Positions 11,955 through 21,444 of a DNA stretch of 64,000 nt are shown in pieces. Source of the DNA: Eurosta solidaginis (taxonomy: Eukaryota; Arthropoda; Insecta; Diptera; Tephritidae). The notes beneath the pieces are model-generated. The model was not told the DNA's origin. It did not search any database and saw only the letters and a list, made by a program, of their open reading frames with translations. The translations under genes were made by a program, and so were the position numbers. The stretch spans positions 189,160,028 through 189,224,027 of the forward strand of contig NC_090324.1 in the NCBI RefSeq assembly GCF_040869045.1, written 5' to 3'. Positions within the stretch are counted from its first letter, which is position 1. Each line of letters begins with the position of its first letter.

Positions 11955-12111
11955 TCCAAGATAAATGTTTTGTTCTAAATATGAACATAAAAAAATGTAA
12001 TTTCATTTTCTACCGAGTTGAATTTTACCGGTATAGTAATTTTGCCTAAGACATTATGTCTGCGACCGTCTGCTGTTTTAACTGAGGACACATAACGTTT
12101 GATTGAAACTC

Positions 12112-12339
12112 CTATTTGTTCACAAACTCCCTACAGCCACGGCCTAGAATGCTGACTGAAGCGTCAATGTCTAGCAAACCGCGTGTCTGTACCCCCATTA
12201 TTTCTATGTCGGCGTAAACGCGCGGGTCCGTGCTGCTTATTTTCTTTACCGAGGCCACTACCTTCTGTAGAAGCATTTTCCTCTTACGAAAACGTTCTCT
12301 TGCCTTCTGTGCTTTACGCGAAACTGCTCGGCGTCCCAT
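12112..12339 (-). pseudogene. Aspartic protease relic of gypsy-A copy 2
   Basis: Translated identically to the copy 1 frame, including the defective active-site loop GLLDIDASVSILG (Asp in place of the conserved Gly). This shows the lesion predates the 7.475-kb duplication. Confidence 0.7.
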
Positions 12340-12432
12340 TAAAATGCTGTCGGCGAAAATCCTTTCCCGAGTTTCAAGATATTTTCTTAGTTTTCCTTCA
12401 TATGAGGGTGTAATTTCTTTGCCCGTCTTTCG

Positions 12433-12656
12433 TCATTTTCTTGATTTCAAAATTGTGTTAAAATTGCAAATTCCGGTGGTGGTTTCGGATTCGGTATCCG
12501 ATGGGTTACACAACGGGCATTTTGGTGTAATCACGTCCAGTTTGCCACATTTATAGCAAAAGAAGCGTCGCGGAAGCGACATGCATTCAACAAAAAGTGG
12601 CCTTCCGCGCCACAATTCCAGCACGGAACTCTCCTGCAACCGACCGGTTGCTTATT
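12433..12656 (-). pseudogene. Nucleocapsid region of gypsy-A copy 2
   Basis: Same layout as copy 1: half knuckle in the gag frame downstream of the TAG at 12657-12659, with its last Cys and the C-X2-C...C-X2-C ribbon in the neighbouring frame (12639-12433). Confidence 0.65.
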
Positions 12657-14060
12657 CTAAGGTTGATGGCATATTTCCTCCACGGCGGCTTGACCCTCAT
12701 CACCGGGAGAAAAACGCTCTCCCTCTTCCACCTGATTTATTTCATCTATCTTCTGTGTTCTGGGAATAAAACTATTCGATGGGTTACGGTCCCGGTGCGG
12801 AAAGCATCGCTCTATTTCCTTACACTCCATTCGGAGCTGGTCCAGTGAATAGGCTGAGATAGGATAAACTAATTTCGCTAGTGATTCGCGTAGATTTCCT
12901 TTCACTAGTCGCACTATCTCATATTCAGGGATCGGATTTCTAATTCGTGAGCGCAAAACCCCGACGGCGTGGAAGTAATCGTCGATGTTTTCCCCCTGCC
13001 TTTGCTTCCGCTCTGTAAGTTCTCTTAAAATTTCGAAGTCAGTTCGTTGTGATGCGAACTGATGGCGAAGTGCAAACTGCAAACCTGGCCAATCTACTTT
13101 ACCATGTGTCTTTATATAGTGCCAGTACCATTCGCGAGCCTCTCTGCTAAGTAATCTGTGAAAATCGTGTAGTATTTCACCCCATGAACAGCCGTACTGA
13201 TCTTTCAGGTATTCTAACCGAAACATGAAATCCTCAGCTGGTATAGCATGCCGGTGCCCTTGAAAATCTATGCCCCATTTTTCAATATTTATGTCTGACC
13301 TAACAAACTCCCTGTTTTCAAGTCCCGTTGCTTCTCGACGTCCTATAGATATAGCTGCTGGAACTCCTTCCTCAGGAATAGTTGGTTGACGAGCTGGTGG
13401 AAGGTCGTAGCGATTGACGGTGTACGCGGCCGAACTGACAGCGGGATGGTTGTTGTACATATTTGTATTATTAATATTAAAATTATCTTGCATGTTATGC
13501 TCTGCGGAAGGCCTGGATTCATGGGAATCGATACTAGAGTTTTGTCGTCTCCTTTTATTGTTCCTATTTCGCGCTCTATTGTTAATCCCTGCGGCTGTAT
13601 TTTGAGTGGCCCTGGTCAACTCTGATATACTTTAGCGCATTTATTTTATGATGGTTTATTTTGCCTCGACCAGCATTTCCTTTACGACCGGCGCTATTTC
13701 ATTTCGTATATCGCGAGAATAAGCAGCTCTGTTTTGTTCGCTACTATTGGTAGTGGTGGGCGGTGGAAAGGTTAGGGTGGATGGTGGGACAGGTAATGGC
13801 TGCGATTGAATAGGTTCTTTACATGGTTTCGGCCTAGTGCCGGTGTTTTTTGCTCGGTTTGCCGTATGGTTATTCTGATTTCCCTGCCTATAATCCCCTC
13901 CTGCGGCTCCAGCATTGTTACCACATCCTATTGTATCGGAGAGATCTACGAAAGTCTGGTCATTGGTGCTAATTTTTTTATTGTTTGGCATATTAGACGA
14001 TTTCAACTTGTTTGCTTCTTTAGTTTTTGATCGGGTACCATAAGATGAGAAGCGTTGCAT
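12657..14060 (-). pseudogene. Gag relic of gypsy-A copy 2
   Basis: Frames 14060-13656 (134 aa) and 13619-12657 (320 aa) differ from copy 1 by fewer than ten residues. The inserted bases with stops at 13655-13620 separate them. The capsid-like core REAREWYWHYIKTHGK is unchanged. Not translatable as one protein. Confidence 0.8.
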
Positions 14061-14410
14061 TCGATTGGTATTATTCGTTTCTATTTAAATTATGTTTCGT
14101 AAAAAAAAATTGGTAATTTGATCTCAAAACAATTTCCAAAAATCTATGATCTCATTAGTTTTTATCACCCGAAAGTTTAGGATTTAAAATTGAGTTCAAA
14201 TTGATTGCAAATAGATTTCACAAAAAAAGTCTATGATTTATAATATCACTTAAAATTTCATATATATACGTGAGGGGGGGGGGGGGGGGCGGGGGGGCGG
14301 GATGGGTCCAGACGACGTTCACGCCTACCAAAGACAAACTTTGTTGTTGGGAGTCATCGGAGCTAACGCTTGCGTTCCTACGAGGGTGTTTGCATTTCTG
14401 TACTAAAAAA
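14061..14410. other. gypsy-A 5' flank, unit 1, with interrupted G tract
   Basis: Conserved noncoding segment. The G-rich tract at about 14272-14302 is interrupted by A, C and T, unlike the pure run in unit 0. The sequence tctgtactaaaaa just before 14411 is the left half of the Helentron 1 target; the intact target is at 39546-39580. Confidence 0.65.
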
Positions 14411-14514
14411 CAAGTAAGGAAGGCTAAGTTCGGGTGTAACCGAACATTACATACTCAGTTGAGAGCTGTGGAGACAAAGTAAGGGAAAATCACCATATTG
14501 TAAAAAGAACCTAG

Positions 14515-15612
14515 GGTAACCCTGGAATGTGTTTGTATGACATGTGTATCAAATGGAAGGTATTAAAGAGTATTTTAAGAGGAAGTGGACCATAGTTCTA
14601 TAAATGGACGCCATTTAGGGATATCCCCATAAAGGTGGACCAGGCCTGACTCTAGAATTTGTTTGTACGATATGGGTATCAAATGAAATGTGTTAATGAT
14701 AATTTTAAAAGGGAGTGGGCCTAAGTTCTATAGGTGGACGCCTTTTCGAGATATCGCCATAAAGGTGGACCAGGGGTGACTCTAGAATTTATTTTGTACG
14801 ATATGGGTATCAACTGAAAGGTATTAATGAGTATTTTAAAAGGTCGTGGGCTTAAGTTCTATAGATGGACGCCGTTTCGAGATATCGCCATAAAGGTGGA
14901 CCAGGGGTGACTCTAGAATTTATTTTGTACGATATGGGTATCAAATGAAAGGTATTAATGAGTATTTTAAAAGGGCGTGGGCCTAAGTTCTATAGATGGA
15001 CGCCGTTTCGAGATATCGCCATAAAGATGGATCAGGGGTGACTCTAGAATTTGTTTGTACGATGTGAGTATCAAATGAAAGGTGTTAATGAGTATTTTAA
15101 GAGGGCGTGGGCCTTAGTTCTATATGTGGACGCCTTTTCGAGATATCGCCATAAAGGTGGACCAGGGGTGACTCTAGAATTTGTTTGTACGATATGGGTA
15201 TCAAATGAAAGGTGTTAATGAGTATTTTAAAAGGGCGTGCGCCTTAGTTCTATAGGTGGACGCCTTTTCGAAATATCGCCATAAAGGTGGACCAGGGGTG
15301 ACTCTAGAATTTGTTTGTACGATATGGGTATCAAATTAAAGGTGTTAATGAGTATTTTAAAAAGGAGTGGGCCTTAGTTCTATATGTGGACACCTTTTCG
15401 AGATATCGCCATAAACGTGGACCAGGGGTGACTCTAGAATTTGTTTGTACTATATGGGTATCAAATGAAAGGTGTTAATGAGTATTTTGAAAGGGAGTGG
15501 GCCTTAGTTCTATAGGTGGACGCCTTTTCGGAATATCGTTATAAAAGTGGGCCAGGGGTGACTTTAGAATGCGTTTTTACAATATGGGTATCAAACGAAA
15601 GGTGTTAATAAG
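14515..15612 (+). repeat. 130-bp tandem repeat, left half (about 8.5 monomers)
   Basis: Monomers run from gactctagaatttgtttgta through atatgggtatcaaatgaaag and ttttcgagatatcgccataa at a period near 130 bp. Monomers towards the right switch to a variant with gcgtttttacaatatgggt. The array is cut at 15612 by the BEL insertion and resumes at 23701. Confidence 0.85.
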
Positions 15613-16062
15613 TGTTAGGGCGAGACAAAGAAACTCTTCGGTATATGCCGGTTCGAACTCTCACGACAAATTATGCTCGATATGCATGGAGAATAGACAA
15701 AAAAACAAGAAAGAACACCGAGTTAGTATGGTAAAAATTTATATTTCCTTTATTCGTGAGACTTGCGTAGTAACGTAGATTACCTGTGTTATAAGCAAAA
15801 ATACAACTCTACCAACGCACTTAACTTGTGGTAAATTATGATATTAACTTAGGTGACCGACACCTCGTTTCAACAACCGCGACGAATGAACAAGTGAGCC
15901 AATACTAAAACCTAACAGTATATGCCTCATGGCCTTTTATTAGTTCTAATATCGTAAGAGAGACACCGCTTGACTTTCCATAGCTCTGCATCTTTGCAGC
16001 GGATAGCTGTGCCAACCGTCAAGCAGCGTTTCCCAAACGTTGAAGGCATTTTGGCTTCAACA
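15613..16062 (-). repeat. BEL 3' LTR
   Basis: 450 bp, TG...CA bounded, matching 23249-23700 at roughly 98.5% identity. The interior boundary is followed by the purine tract at 16063-16076 (minus strand AAGGCGGGCGGCAA). Confidence 0.93.
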
Positions 16063-16076
16063 TTGCCGCCCGCCTT
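16063..16076 (-). promoter_or_regulatory. Polypurine tract of the BEL element
   Basis: The minus strand reads AAGGCGGGCGGCAA directly before the 3' LTR, as expected for the plus-strand DNA synthesis primer. The 16077-16368 stretch between it and ORF3 holds no further gene. Confidence 0.6.
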
Positions 16077-16368
16077 GCGATACGTCAGGATTGCAAACAT
16101 AAATCTTAATTACAATGGTGCAGAATACTAGAAACATATTTCATTTAATTCATATTTCATTCAAGCTTACAACTAGATAAATTTTGAGATATGTAAATAT
16201 AATAAATGTATCGCTAGATTAATGTAATGTACATGCATGTGAAATTCATTTTGTGGGTAGATAGGTACTGCTGTAGATATAGTTAATGTGGCGCAGAAAT
16301 GCGTGGCTTATCTTCAGCGCGGAACAATATATAGACCGGAAATTCACCCATGAAGAGGTTCGAGTGCC

Positions 16369-17192
16369 TTAAAGAACACACGGGCCAGAAAGGACCCAAC
16401 CGAAAATACTATTCTGGGCAGTAAGGAACCCAGGATTTGAGATCTGTTCTTGTTTGATAATTTTAAAGTAGACATCGGCGCCTAGAATAATGGCTACAGC
16501 GGATGAAGTGTAAAAATTTGGATCTGCTAACTTTAGGTTTGAGAATTTGTCCAGTACCGAAGAGTTTAGGTGGCGGGTTGGCGTTTTCAATCCGATCTCC
16601 GGTATGACCTTTGCGGTAAGTGTAAAACGCACCTTGACATCGTTGTTCGAGCTGATCGTAAGTTCGCATATATCGACGTTGGCTACGGGGAGCGTGGTCA
16701 CATGTAGTTTCTGAACCAGTGTTTGACATATTTTGCTCATCTGAGAGCAAGGATCCAACAGAGCTCTGACGAGGAATCGACGTTGACGCACGTGAAGGAA
16801 TACTGCGCAGGTTGGCAGTACGGTAATGGTCCCCCCAAGCTGTGACAACGCAAGGGGTGGCTGACTTTGCGATTTCAACCTGCTATTTCCATGAAGCAAC
16901 GTGTGATGCCGTTCGTGACAGTATTCGCAGGAGCCTGCACTCTTACAATGTTTTGACGTGTGCGAGTAAGCCAAACATCTGACGCAATAATTGTGTAGTA
17001 ATACATGCCGAATTCTTCGTTCAAAATTGAAGGATAAAAAGCGCTTGCAAAAGCGTAATGCGTGTTTTCGATGGCACAATTGGCATTTTGGGTTTTTTGT
17101 CTGGGGCTACCAGATGGTTGCGATGCTGGAGATTTTCTAGGCGGTGATGATCGCACTGACCGTGATGATGAGGAGAACGTAGTCAGCTCCAT
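16369..17192 (-). pseudogene. BEL third ORF: second zinc-knuckle/protease-like module in the env position
   Basis: ATG at 17192 in a strong context (A at -3, G at +4). The first 30-odd residues are Ser/Pro/Arg-rich (FSSSSRSVRSSPPRKSP). A one-base slip in the A/C run at 17086-17098 moves to the frame ending at 16369 (about 236 aa). That frame begins with a C-X2-C-X3-H-X4-C knuckle (CQLCHRKHALRFC), then YCVRCLAYSHTSKHC, then CEYCHERHHTLLH, i.e. the same knuckle set as in pol. A DUF1758-like domain follows with RALLDPCSQMSKI in place of the catalytic RALIDSASEASFI, then LADPNF...IILGADVYFKII and FGWVLSGP. It is thus a diverged second copy of the Gag C-terminus plus protease region, 44 bp after the pol stop. 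Role unknown; the Ser/Gly after Asp is replaced, so protease activity is doubtful. Confidence 0.75.
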
Positions 17193-17205
17193 GGTGTCCG
17201 AAAGG

Positions 17206-17217
17206 CTGTAAATAGAA
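17206..17217 (-). promoter_or_regulatory. Possible 3' splice site ahead of BEL ORF3
   Basis: The minus strand reads TTCTATTTACAG, a good pyrimidine-tract-plus-CAG acceptor, 13 nt upstream of the ORF3 ATG and downstream of the pol stop. In elements with an env gene such a site makes a subgenomic spliced mRNA. That use here is inference; no donor was assigned. Confidence 0.4.
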
Positions 17218-17235
17218 GGATGTTGTGAGCTGAGC

Positions 17236-18330
17236 TTAGTTTGGAAGAACCACTAACTTGACGATAGGGCGAGTGAATCTGCCCTTTTGGGTGAAAATGT
17301 CGGCCACTCGAGTTCTTCTATCAGTCCCGTGATATATCTTGACGACCCTACCTAAACGCCACACTTGGGGGGGTAAATTTTCATGGCGGACAACCACCAA
17401 GTCACCAATAAGAAGATCTCTTTGAGGAAACTTCCACTTGTACCGTTTGTGAAGCTCCTTTAGATATTCTTCTTTCCATCGCAGTGATATTTGTTGACTA
17501 AGCGCTTTCATTTTCTGCCATCGATTAATTATGGAAATCGGATCGGCTTCGATAGAAGGTTCTGCAGGGGCAAGAATGGGACCACCTGTGAGACAGTGTC
17601 CAGGGGTCAGAGCGGCACAATCTGCTACGTCAGTTGAGATGGGAGATATAGGGCGGGAGTTCAGGCATGCTTCGATTCTACCCAGCAGTGTTTGGAACTC
17701 TTCAAAGGTGTATTTATGTGAACACCCGGCTCTCCTGAAATGGAACTTAAAACTTTTGACCCCGGCTTCCCATAAACCTCCCATGTGAGGAGCACCAGCA
17801 GGAATTAAGTTCCATATTATTTCTTGATGACCGTATAGTCTGTGTACCGATTCTTGGGCGCCTTTAATAAATTTCTTATAATCATTCTTGAGCACAGCAG
17901 AAGCGCCCACGAAATTGGTTCCGTTGTCCGAAAATATTTGTTTGGGGCAGCTGCGTCTGGATACAAATCTCGAGAACGCGCCCAGGAAGGTGTCTGTAGA
18001 GAGATCGCTTGTTGCTTCCAGATGTATCGCTTTGGTAGAGAAACACACGAAGAGGTAAACATATCCCTTTGTAATGACGCATCCTCTTCCTCGATAACTT
18101 TTGATCTCGAAGGGACCCGCAAAGTCTACTCCGGTATTTTGAAAAGGTCTGGATAGTGATGTCCTTTCCTCGGGTAATGGTGCCATGATCTGCGACTGCT
18201 CCTTCCTTTTGTGGATGACGCATATTTTGCATTGGTGGATGACGGCTTTAATTAATGTTTTTGCCCTTGGTATCCAATAGCGTTGACGCAATAGTCGTAA
18301 GACTATTTGGTTCGCCCCATGAAGAGAGGT
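17236..18330 (-). pseudogene. BEL integrase domain (downstream of an in-frame stop)
   Basis: Continues in the same frame as pol after a single TGA (plus strand tca, 18331-18333). Features in order: the C-X2-C of the zinc-binding domain (HQCKICVIHKRK), GVDFAGPF with the first catalytic Asp, FSDNGTNFVGA with the second, and GGLWEAGVKSFK with the Glu. The C-terminal module is of the type found at the end of BEL integrases (GDLVVVRHENLPPQVWRLG). The stop falls between the two His of the zinc domain and the rest. All three acidic residues are intact. Confidence 0.9.
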
Positions 18331-21300
18331 TCAATGGATAAACTCTATCAGGTGGCGAGAGTAAGTACAGCCATAGGGGAGGAGAACTGGACGCTTTTCA
18401 TTGTATGAGAGTTCGAATGAGTTACTGAGTCTACCATTGGCTCTTAAAATACCGTTTTTGTCGAGAAATGGACTCAAACTAAGAAGTTTACTTCTCCTTG
18501 AGAGGACTGTTTTCCGCGATAACGCCTGATATTCCTCACTAAACCATTTTTGTTGGGACAAACGAATTAATCGATCACGCACTTGAGAAATTTCGAATCC
18601 AGAAATGGACCATGAGTTATACGAATGTAATGTGCGTGTTTTCTTATTGGTCATAATGTGGAAGCGTAACACGTATGACAAGACACGCAAGGCTCGAGGG
18701 AGCGAAGAAAATCTGGCCAGTGGATCTTCCCATTCGTTAACCTGTGATGCGTGAGAATGGATTTTTCTAGCTTCGAGTACAACCTCATCGAGATCCGTAT
18801 CCGACATCGGCCAATGGGAGGGGTCTTGTCTTAACCATAAGGGTCCATGCCACCATAAATCGTTAGTGCACAATTCTTGCGGTCTAACACCGCGGCTGCC
18901 GAGGTCTGCAGGATTATCCTGAGATTCTACATGACACCAGTACGCGTGGCTTGTCCTTTCTTGTATTTTCGCCACTCTATTGGCTACGAAGGTGGTCCAC
19001 GTGTACGGTGGTTTTCTCAACCAGGACAATACTATCGTTGACTCTGTCCAACAGGAAACCTTTCCTATTGCAATTGGGAGCTCACTCAACAGAGACACTA
19101 GCATATCGGTCAGGAGGAGTGCTCCGCATAATTCTAATCGGGGAAGGGATGAGGTTTTTAGGGGTGCAACTTTTGTTTTTGCCAGTAGCAGGTGAGACGA
19201 TATATTTTGTTCATCGTCTACCCGCAAGTAGATCGCCCCCGCGTATGCCTTTTCCGACGCGTCACAAAAGGCATGAATTTCAACGGATGACCCTTCGGTA
19301 TAATTAACCCAGCGCGGTATTTTTATGAATCCTATATGCTTATAATTTTCGACAAATTCTGTCCATTTAGACAATGTATGGGGTTTTAGAGGTTTATCCC
19401 AGGGAGTGTCATCCTTCCAAATTTGTTGCATTGTAATTTTTGCTGTTATCACTATAGGGGCTAACCAACCCGCAGGATCGAAGAGTTTTGATATGGTTGA
19501 AAGAACTTCTCGCTTTGTATACGAACATTCGACGGACAAGGGTAGAACTATAAAATAAAAGTGATCCACTCGGGCGTTCCACCTGATTCCCAACGCTTTG
19601 GTGTTACTTGTTTCATCGAATTCTAGGAAGTCTTTGTCCAAAATGTGTTCTTTTGGGAGATCTTCTAGTATGTCCTTCGAATTTGAACACCATTTTCTCA
19701 GCAAAAAGCCTGCACCTTTTAGGTTATCTATCAGCTCATTTCTTGCACGTAGCGCAGTTGCAACGTCAGGGTAACCTGTCAAGACGTCGTCAACGTACAT
19801 TGCCTCCTTAAGAATTTTAGATGCCAGTGGATGGGAGGTCTGAGAGTCATCAGCTAATTTATGAAGTGTGCGAATAGCCAAATACGGAGCGCAATTAACT
19901 CCGAAAGTTACCGTGTTCAACTGATAGTCTTCAATGGTACTTCCTTTATGACTACGAAACAAAATTCTTTGGTAAGGTCTATGGTCTGGATGAACCTGTA
20001 TCTGTCGATACATTTTTTGAATATCGGTACTGAAAACAAACTTGTGTAGTCTGTAACGTAGGAGGAGCATCGTCAGGTCTGGCTGAAGAGTTGGACCTGT
20101 ATATAAAACCTTGTTAAGGCAGACTCCATTTGATGAGTTGCTGGAGGCGTTAAATACTACCCTCAACTTTGTAGAGGTACTTTCCGGCTTAAGAACCGCA
20201 TGGTGTGGTAAATAAAAATGCGACGGAAAGTGTTCAAAGCTAGGTGCCTCTACTCTCTCCATATGACCTAACTCCAAATATTCATTGACAACATTGTCGT
20301 AATCAGATTTAAGCTCAGGGATTTTATGTAGCCTACTCTCATTTCGTATAAACTGCCGAAATGCAATCGGTCGTGACGATCCTAGCTTTATTTCCGTAGG
20401 GAATTCCTTCCTAAAGGGTAATGATACGATGTATCTGCCATCGGGATTTCTCGTGGTGGTTTTCACATAGAGCTCTTCACAGAACTCGTCCTCCGGGGTC
20501 TTAGGGTTCCCTTTTGTGACCTCTTCTAATTCCCAAAAGCGTTGTAGCTGCTCATCTATTGTATTGCCCTCTCCTATGGACACCTTCGTAGTAAAGCAAG
20601 ACACGTTTGAGGTGGAAGCTGCCCCAGTGACAATCCACCCAAACACCGTTTCTTGTAACAATAGATTGTTGTGAAGACTACGTTTCACTCCTTCCATCAT
20701 AATTTTGGGGTACACGTCCCCTCCAATTAAAACATCTATCGGACCACTTCGCAAAAAGTTCGGATCCGCCAGAGGGTCTCTCGGAATCTCATCCAAAATA
20801 GATGTAGTTATTGTAGTGGACGGTAAGTTGCCCGTAATTTGTGGTAACACAAGGGCTGTTGCTTCCATAAGTAAATTTGAATCGCGTGGTGAACCTAAGA
20901 CGAATGAGCACAACTTCGAGGTACTTGAAGATACCTTTTTGTTTAATCCGGAGATAGTCGCGTTTGCTCTAGAGAAGGGAAGCTTCAGGAGATTTCGTAT
21001 TCGTTCCGAAATAAAGGACGCTTCTGAAGCTGAGTCAATTAGGGCTCGCGCACTATACGTAGATCCTAAGTGGCAAATGTGCACCATTGCTGTGCCGAGA
21101 AGTGCCGACCCGAAATTGGTTGTCTTGTCTGAAGGTGTCTTGTTTGGGGGTACTTGGGTATCAGAACAGGTGGACTGTATATGAAAAGCTTGGGCAGAAG
21201 TACCCTGATTTGCAACGTTATTGGTTGCCGGGGTAATTTGGTTCACTCTATGAAGAAGGGTGTGGTGTCTGCTGTTGCACGTTATGCATGCATGAGTGCT

Positions 21301-21444
21301 TTTGCAATATTTTACGGAGTGTCCCCTAGTAAGACAATTGAGACAATAGCTACGCTTCTTCACGGTGGTATACCTGTCATTAACCGACAGTTTCAAAAAT
21401 TTTTTACACTGTCGAAGAACGTGTGCCTGGGACATAAAACACAC
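18331..21444 (-). CDS. pol: BEL Pol: zinc knuckles, A17-type protease, reverse transcriptase, RNase H
   Basis: 1037 codons open. Residues 1-70 carry the second half of the first knuckle, CLNCLTRGHSVKYC and CITCNSRHHTLLH. At about 130-290 is the protease with RALIDSASEASFISERI. At about 330-700 is the RT, with VFNASSNSSNG, FSTDIQKMYRQIQV (first Asp) and YVDDVLTG (the BEL form of the YxDD box). At about 700-900 is the RNase H/A17 C-terminal region (HAFCDASEKAYAGAIY, CWTESTIVLSWLRKP). The listed 5' end is a non-ATG codon: the true protein is continuous with gag, from which it is separated by a -1 frame change at about 21427, inside the first knuckle. It ends in a TGA that truncates the integrase. 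It would reverse-transcribe element RNA in cytoplasmic particles. Confidence 0.92.
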   Translation of the reverse strand: MCFMSQAHVLRQCKKFLKLSVNDRYTTVKKRSYCLNCLTRGHSVKYCKSTHACITCNSRHHTLLHRVNQITPATNNVANQGTSAQAFHIQSTCSDTQVPPNKTPSDKTTNFGSALLGTAMVHICHLGSTYSARALIDSASEASFISERIRNLLKLPFSRANATISGLNKKVSSSTSKLCSFVLGSPRDSNLLMEATALVLPQITGNLPSTTITTSILDEIPRDPLADPNFLRSGPIDVLIGGDVYPKIMMEGVKRSLHNNLLLQETVFGWIVTGAASTSNVSCFTTKVSIGEGNTIDEQLQRFWELEEVTKGNPKTPEDEFCEELYVKTTTRNPDGRYIVSLPFRKEFPTEIKLGSSRPIAFRQFIRNESRLHKIPELKSDYDNVVNEYLELGHMERVEAPSFEHFPSHFYLPHHAVLKPESTSTKLRVVFNASSNSSNGVCLNKVLYTGPTLQPDLTMLLLRYRLHKFVFSTDIQKMYRQIQVHPDHRPYQRILFRSHKGSTIEDYQLNTVTFGVNCAPYLAIRTLHKLADDSQTSHPLASKILKEAMYVDDVLTGYPDVATALRARNELIDNLKGAGFLLRKWCSNSKDILEDLPKEHILDKDFLEFDETSNTKALGIRWNARVDHFYFIVLPLSVECSYTKREVLSTISKLFDPAGWLAPIVITAKITMQQIWKDDTPWDKPLKPHTLSKWTEFVENYKHIGFIKIPRWVNYTEGSSVEIHAFCDASEKAYAGAIYLRVDDEQNISSHLLLAKTKVAPLKTSSLPRLELCGALLLTDMLVSLLSELPIAIGKVSCWTESTIVLSWLRKPPYTWTTFVANRVAKIQERTSHAYWCHVESQDNPADLGSRGVRPQELCTNDLWWHGPLWLRQDPSHWPMSDTDLDEVVLEARKIHSHASQVNEWEDPLARFSSLPRALRVLSYVLRFHIMTNKKTRTLHSYNSWSISGFEISQVRDRLIRLSQQKWFSEEYQALSRKTVLSRRSKLLSLSPFLDKNGILRANGRLSNSFELSYNEKRPVLLPYGCTYSRHLIEFIH

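Larger units (their letters stand above)
7383..14310 (-). mobile_element. Ty3/gypsy relic 'gypsy-A', copy 2
   Basis: Full-length minus-strand copy: gag 14060-12657, nucleocapsid 12656-12433, protease 12339-12112, RT/RNase H 11954-10548, integrase about 10524-9491, noncoding tail 9490-7383. The only changes from copy 1 are scattered substitutions and small indels. The tail begins (low coordinate) with ATGACCGCC, also seen at 32229 in copy 3. No LTR pair was identified. The right flank was the landing site of Helentron 1 at 14411. Confidence 0.85.
7297..14771. repeat. 7.475-kb tandem duplication unit (second copy complete; first copy is 1-7296)
   Basis: Positions 1-7296 correspond to about 7471-14771 throughout, with about 98-99% identity and shared lesions. 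The junction is at 7296/7297: left of it lies Helentron monomer sequence ending gtggacc, right of it ggagattatcgcgcc. At 14771 the same monomer continues normally. The duplication therefore happened after Helentron 1 had inserted. The first copy should begin roughly 180 bp left of the window. Confidence 0.8.

Noticed and set aside
21393..21405. Slippery-looking A-AAA-AAT-TTT just before the gag stop of the BEL element, as a programmed -1 frameshift site
   Set aside because: The first zinc knuckle is already split about 25-30 bases upstream, so a shift here would leave the knuckle broken. A mutation further upstream explains the frames better.
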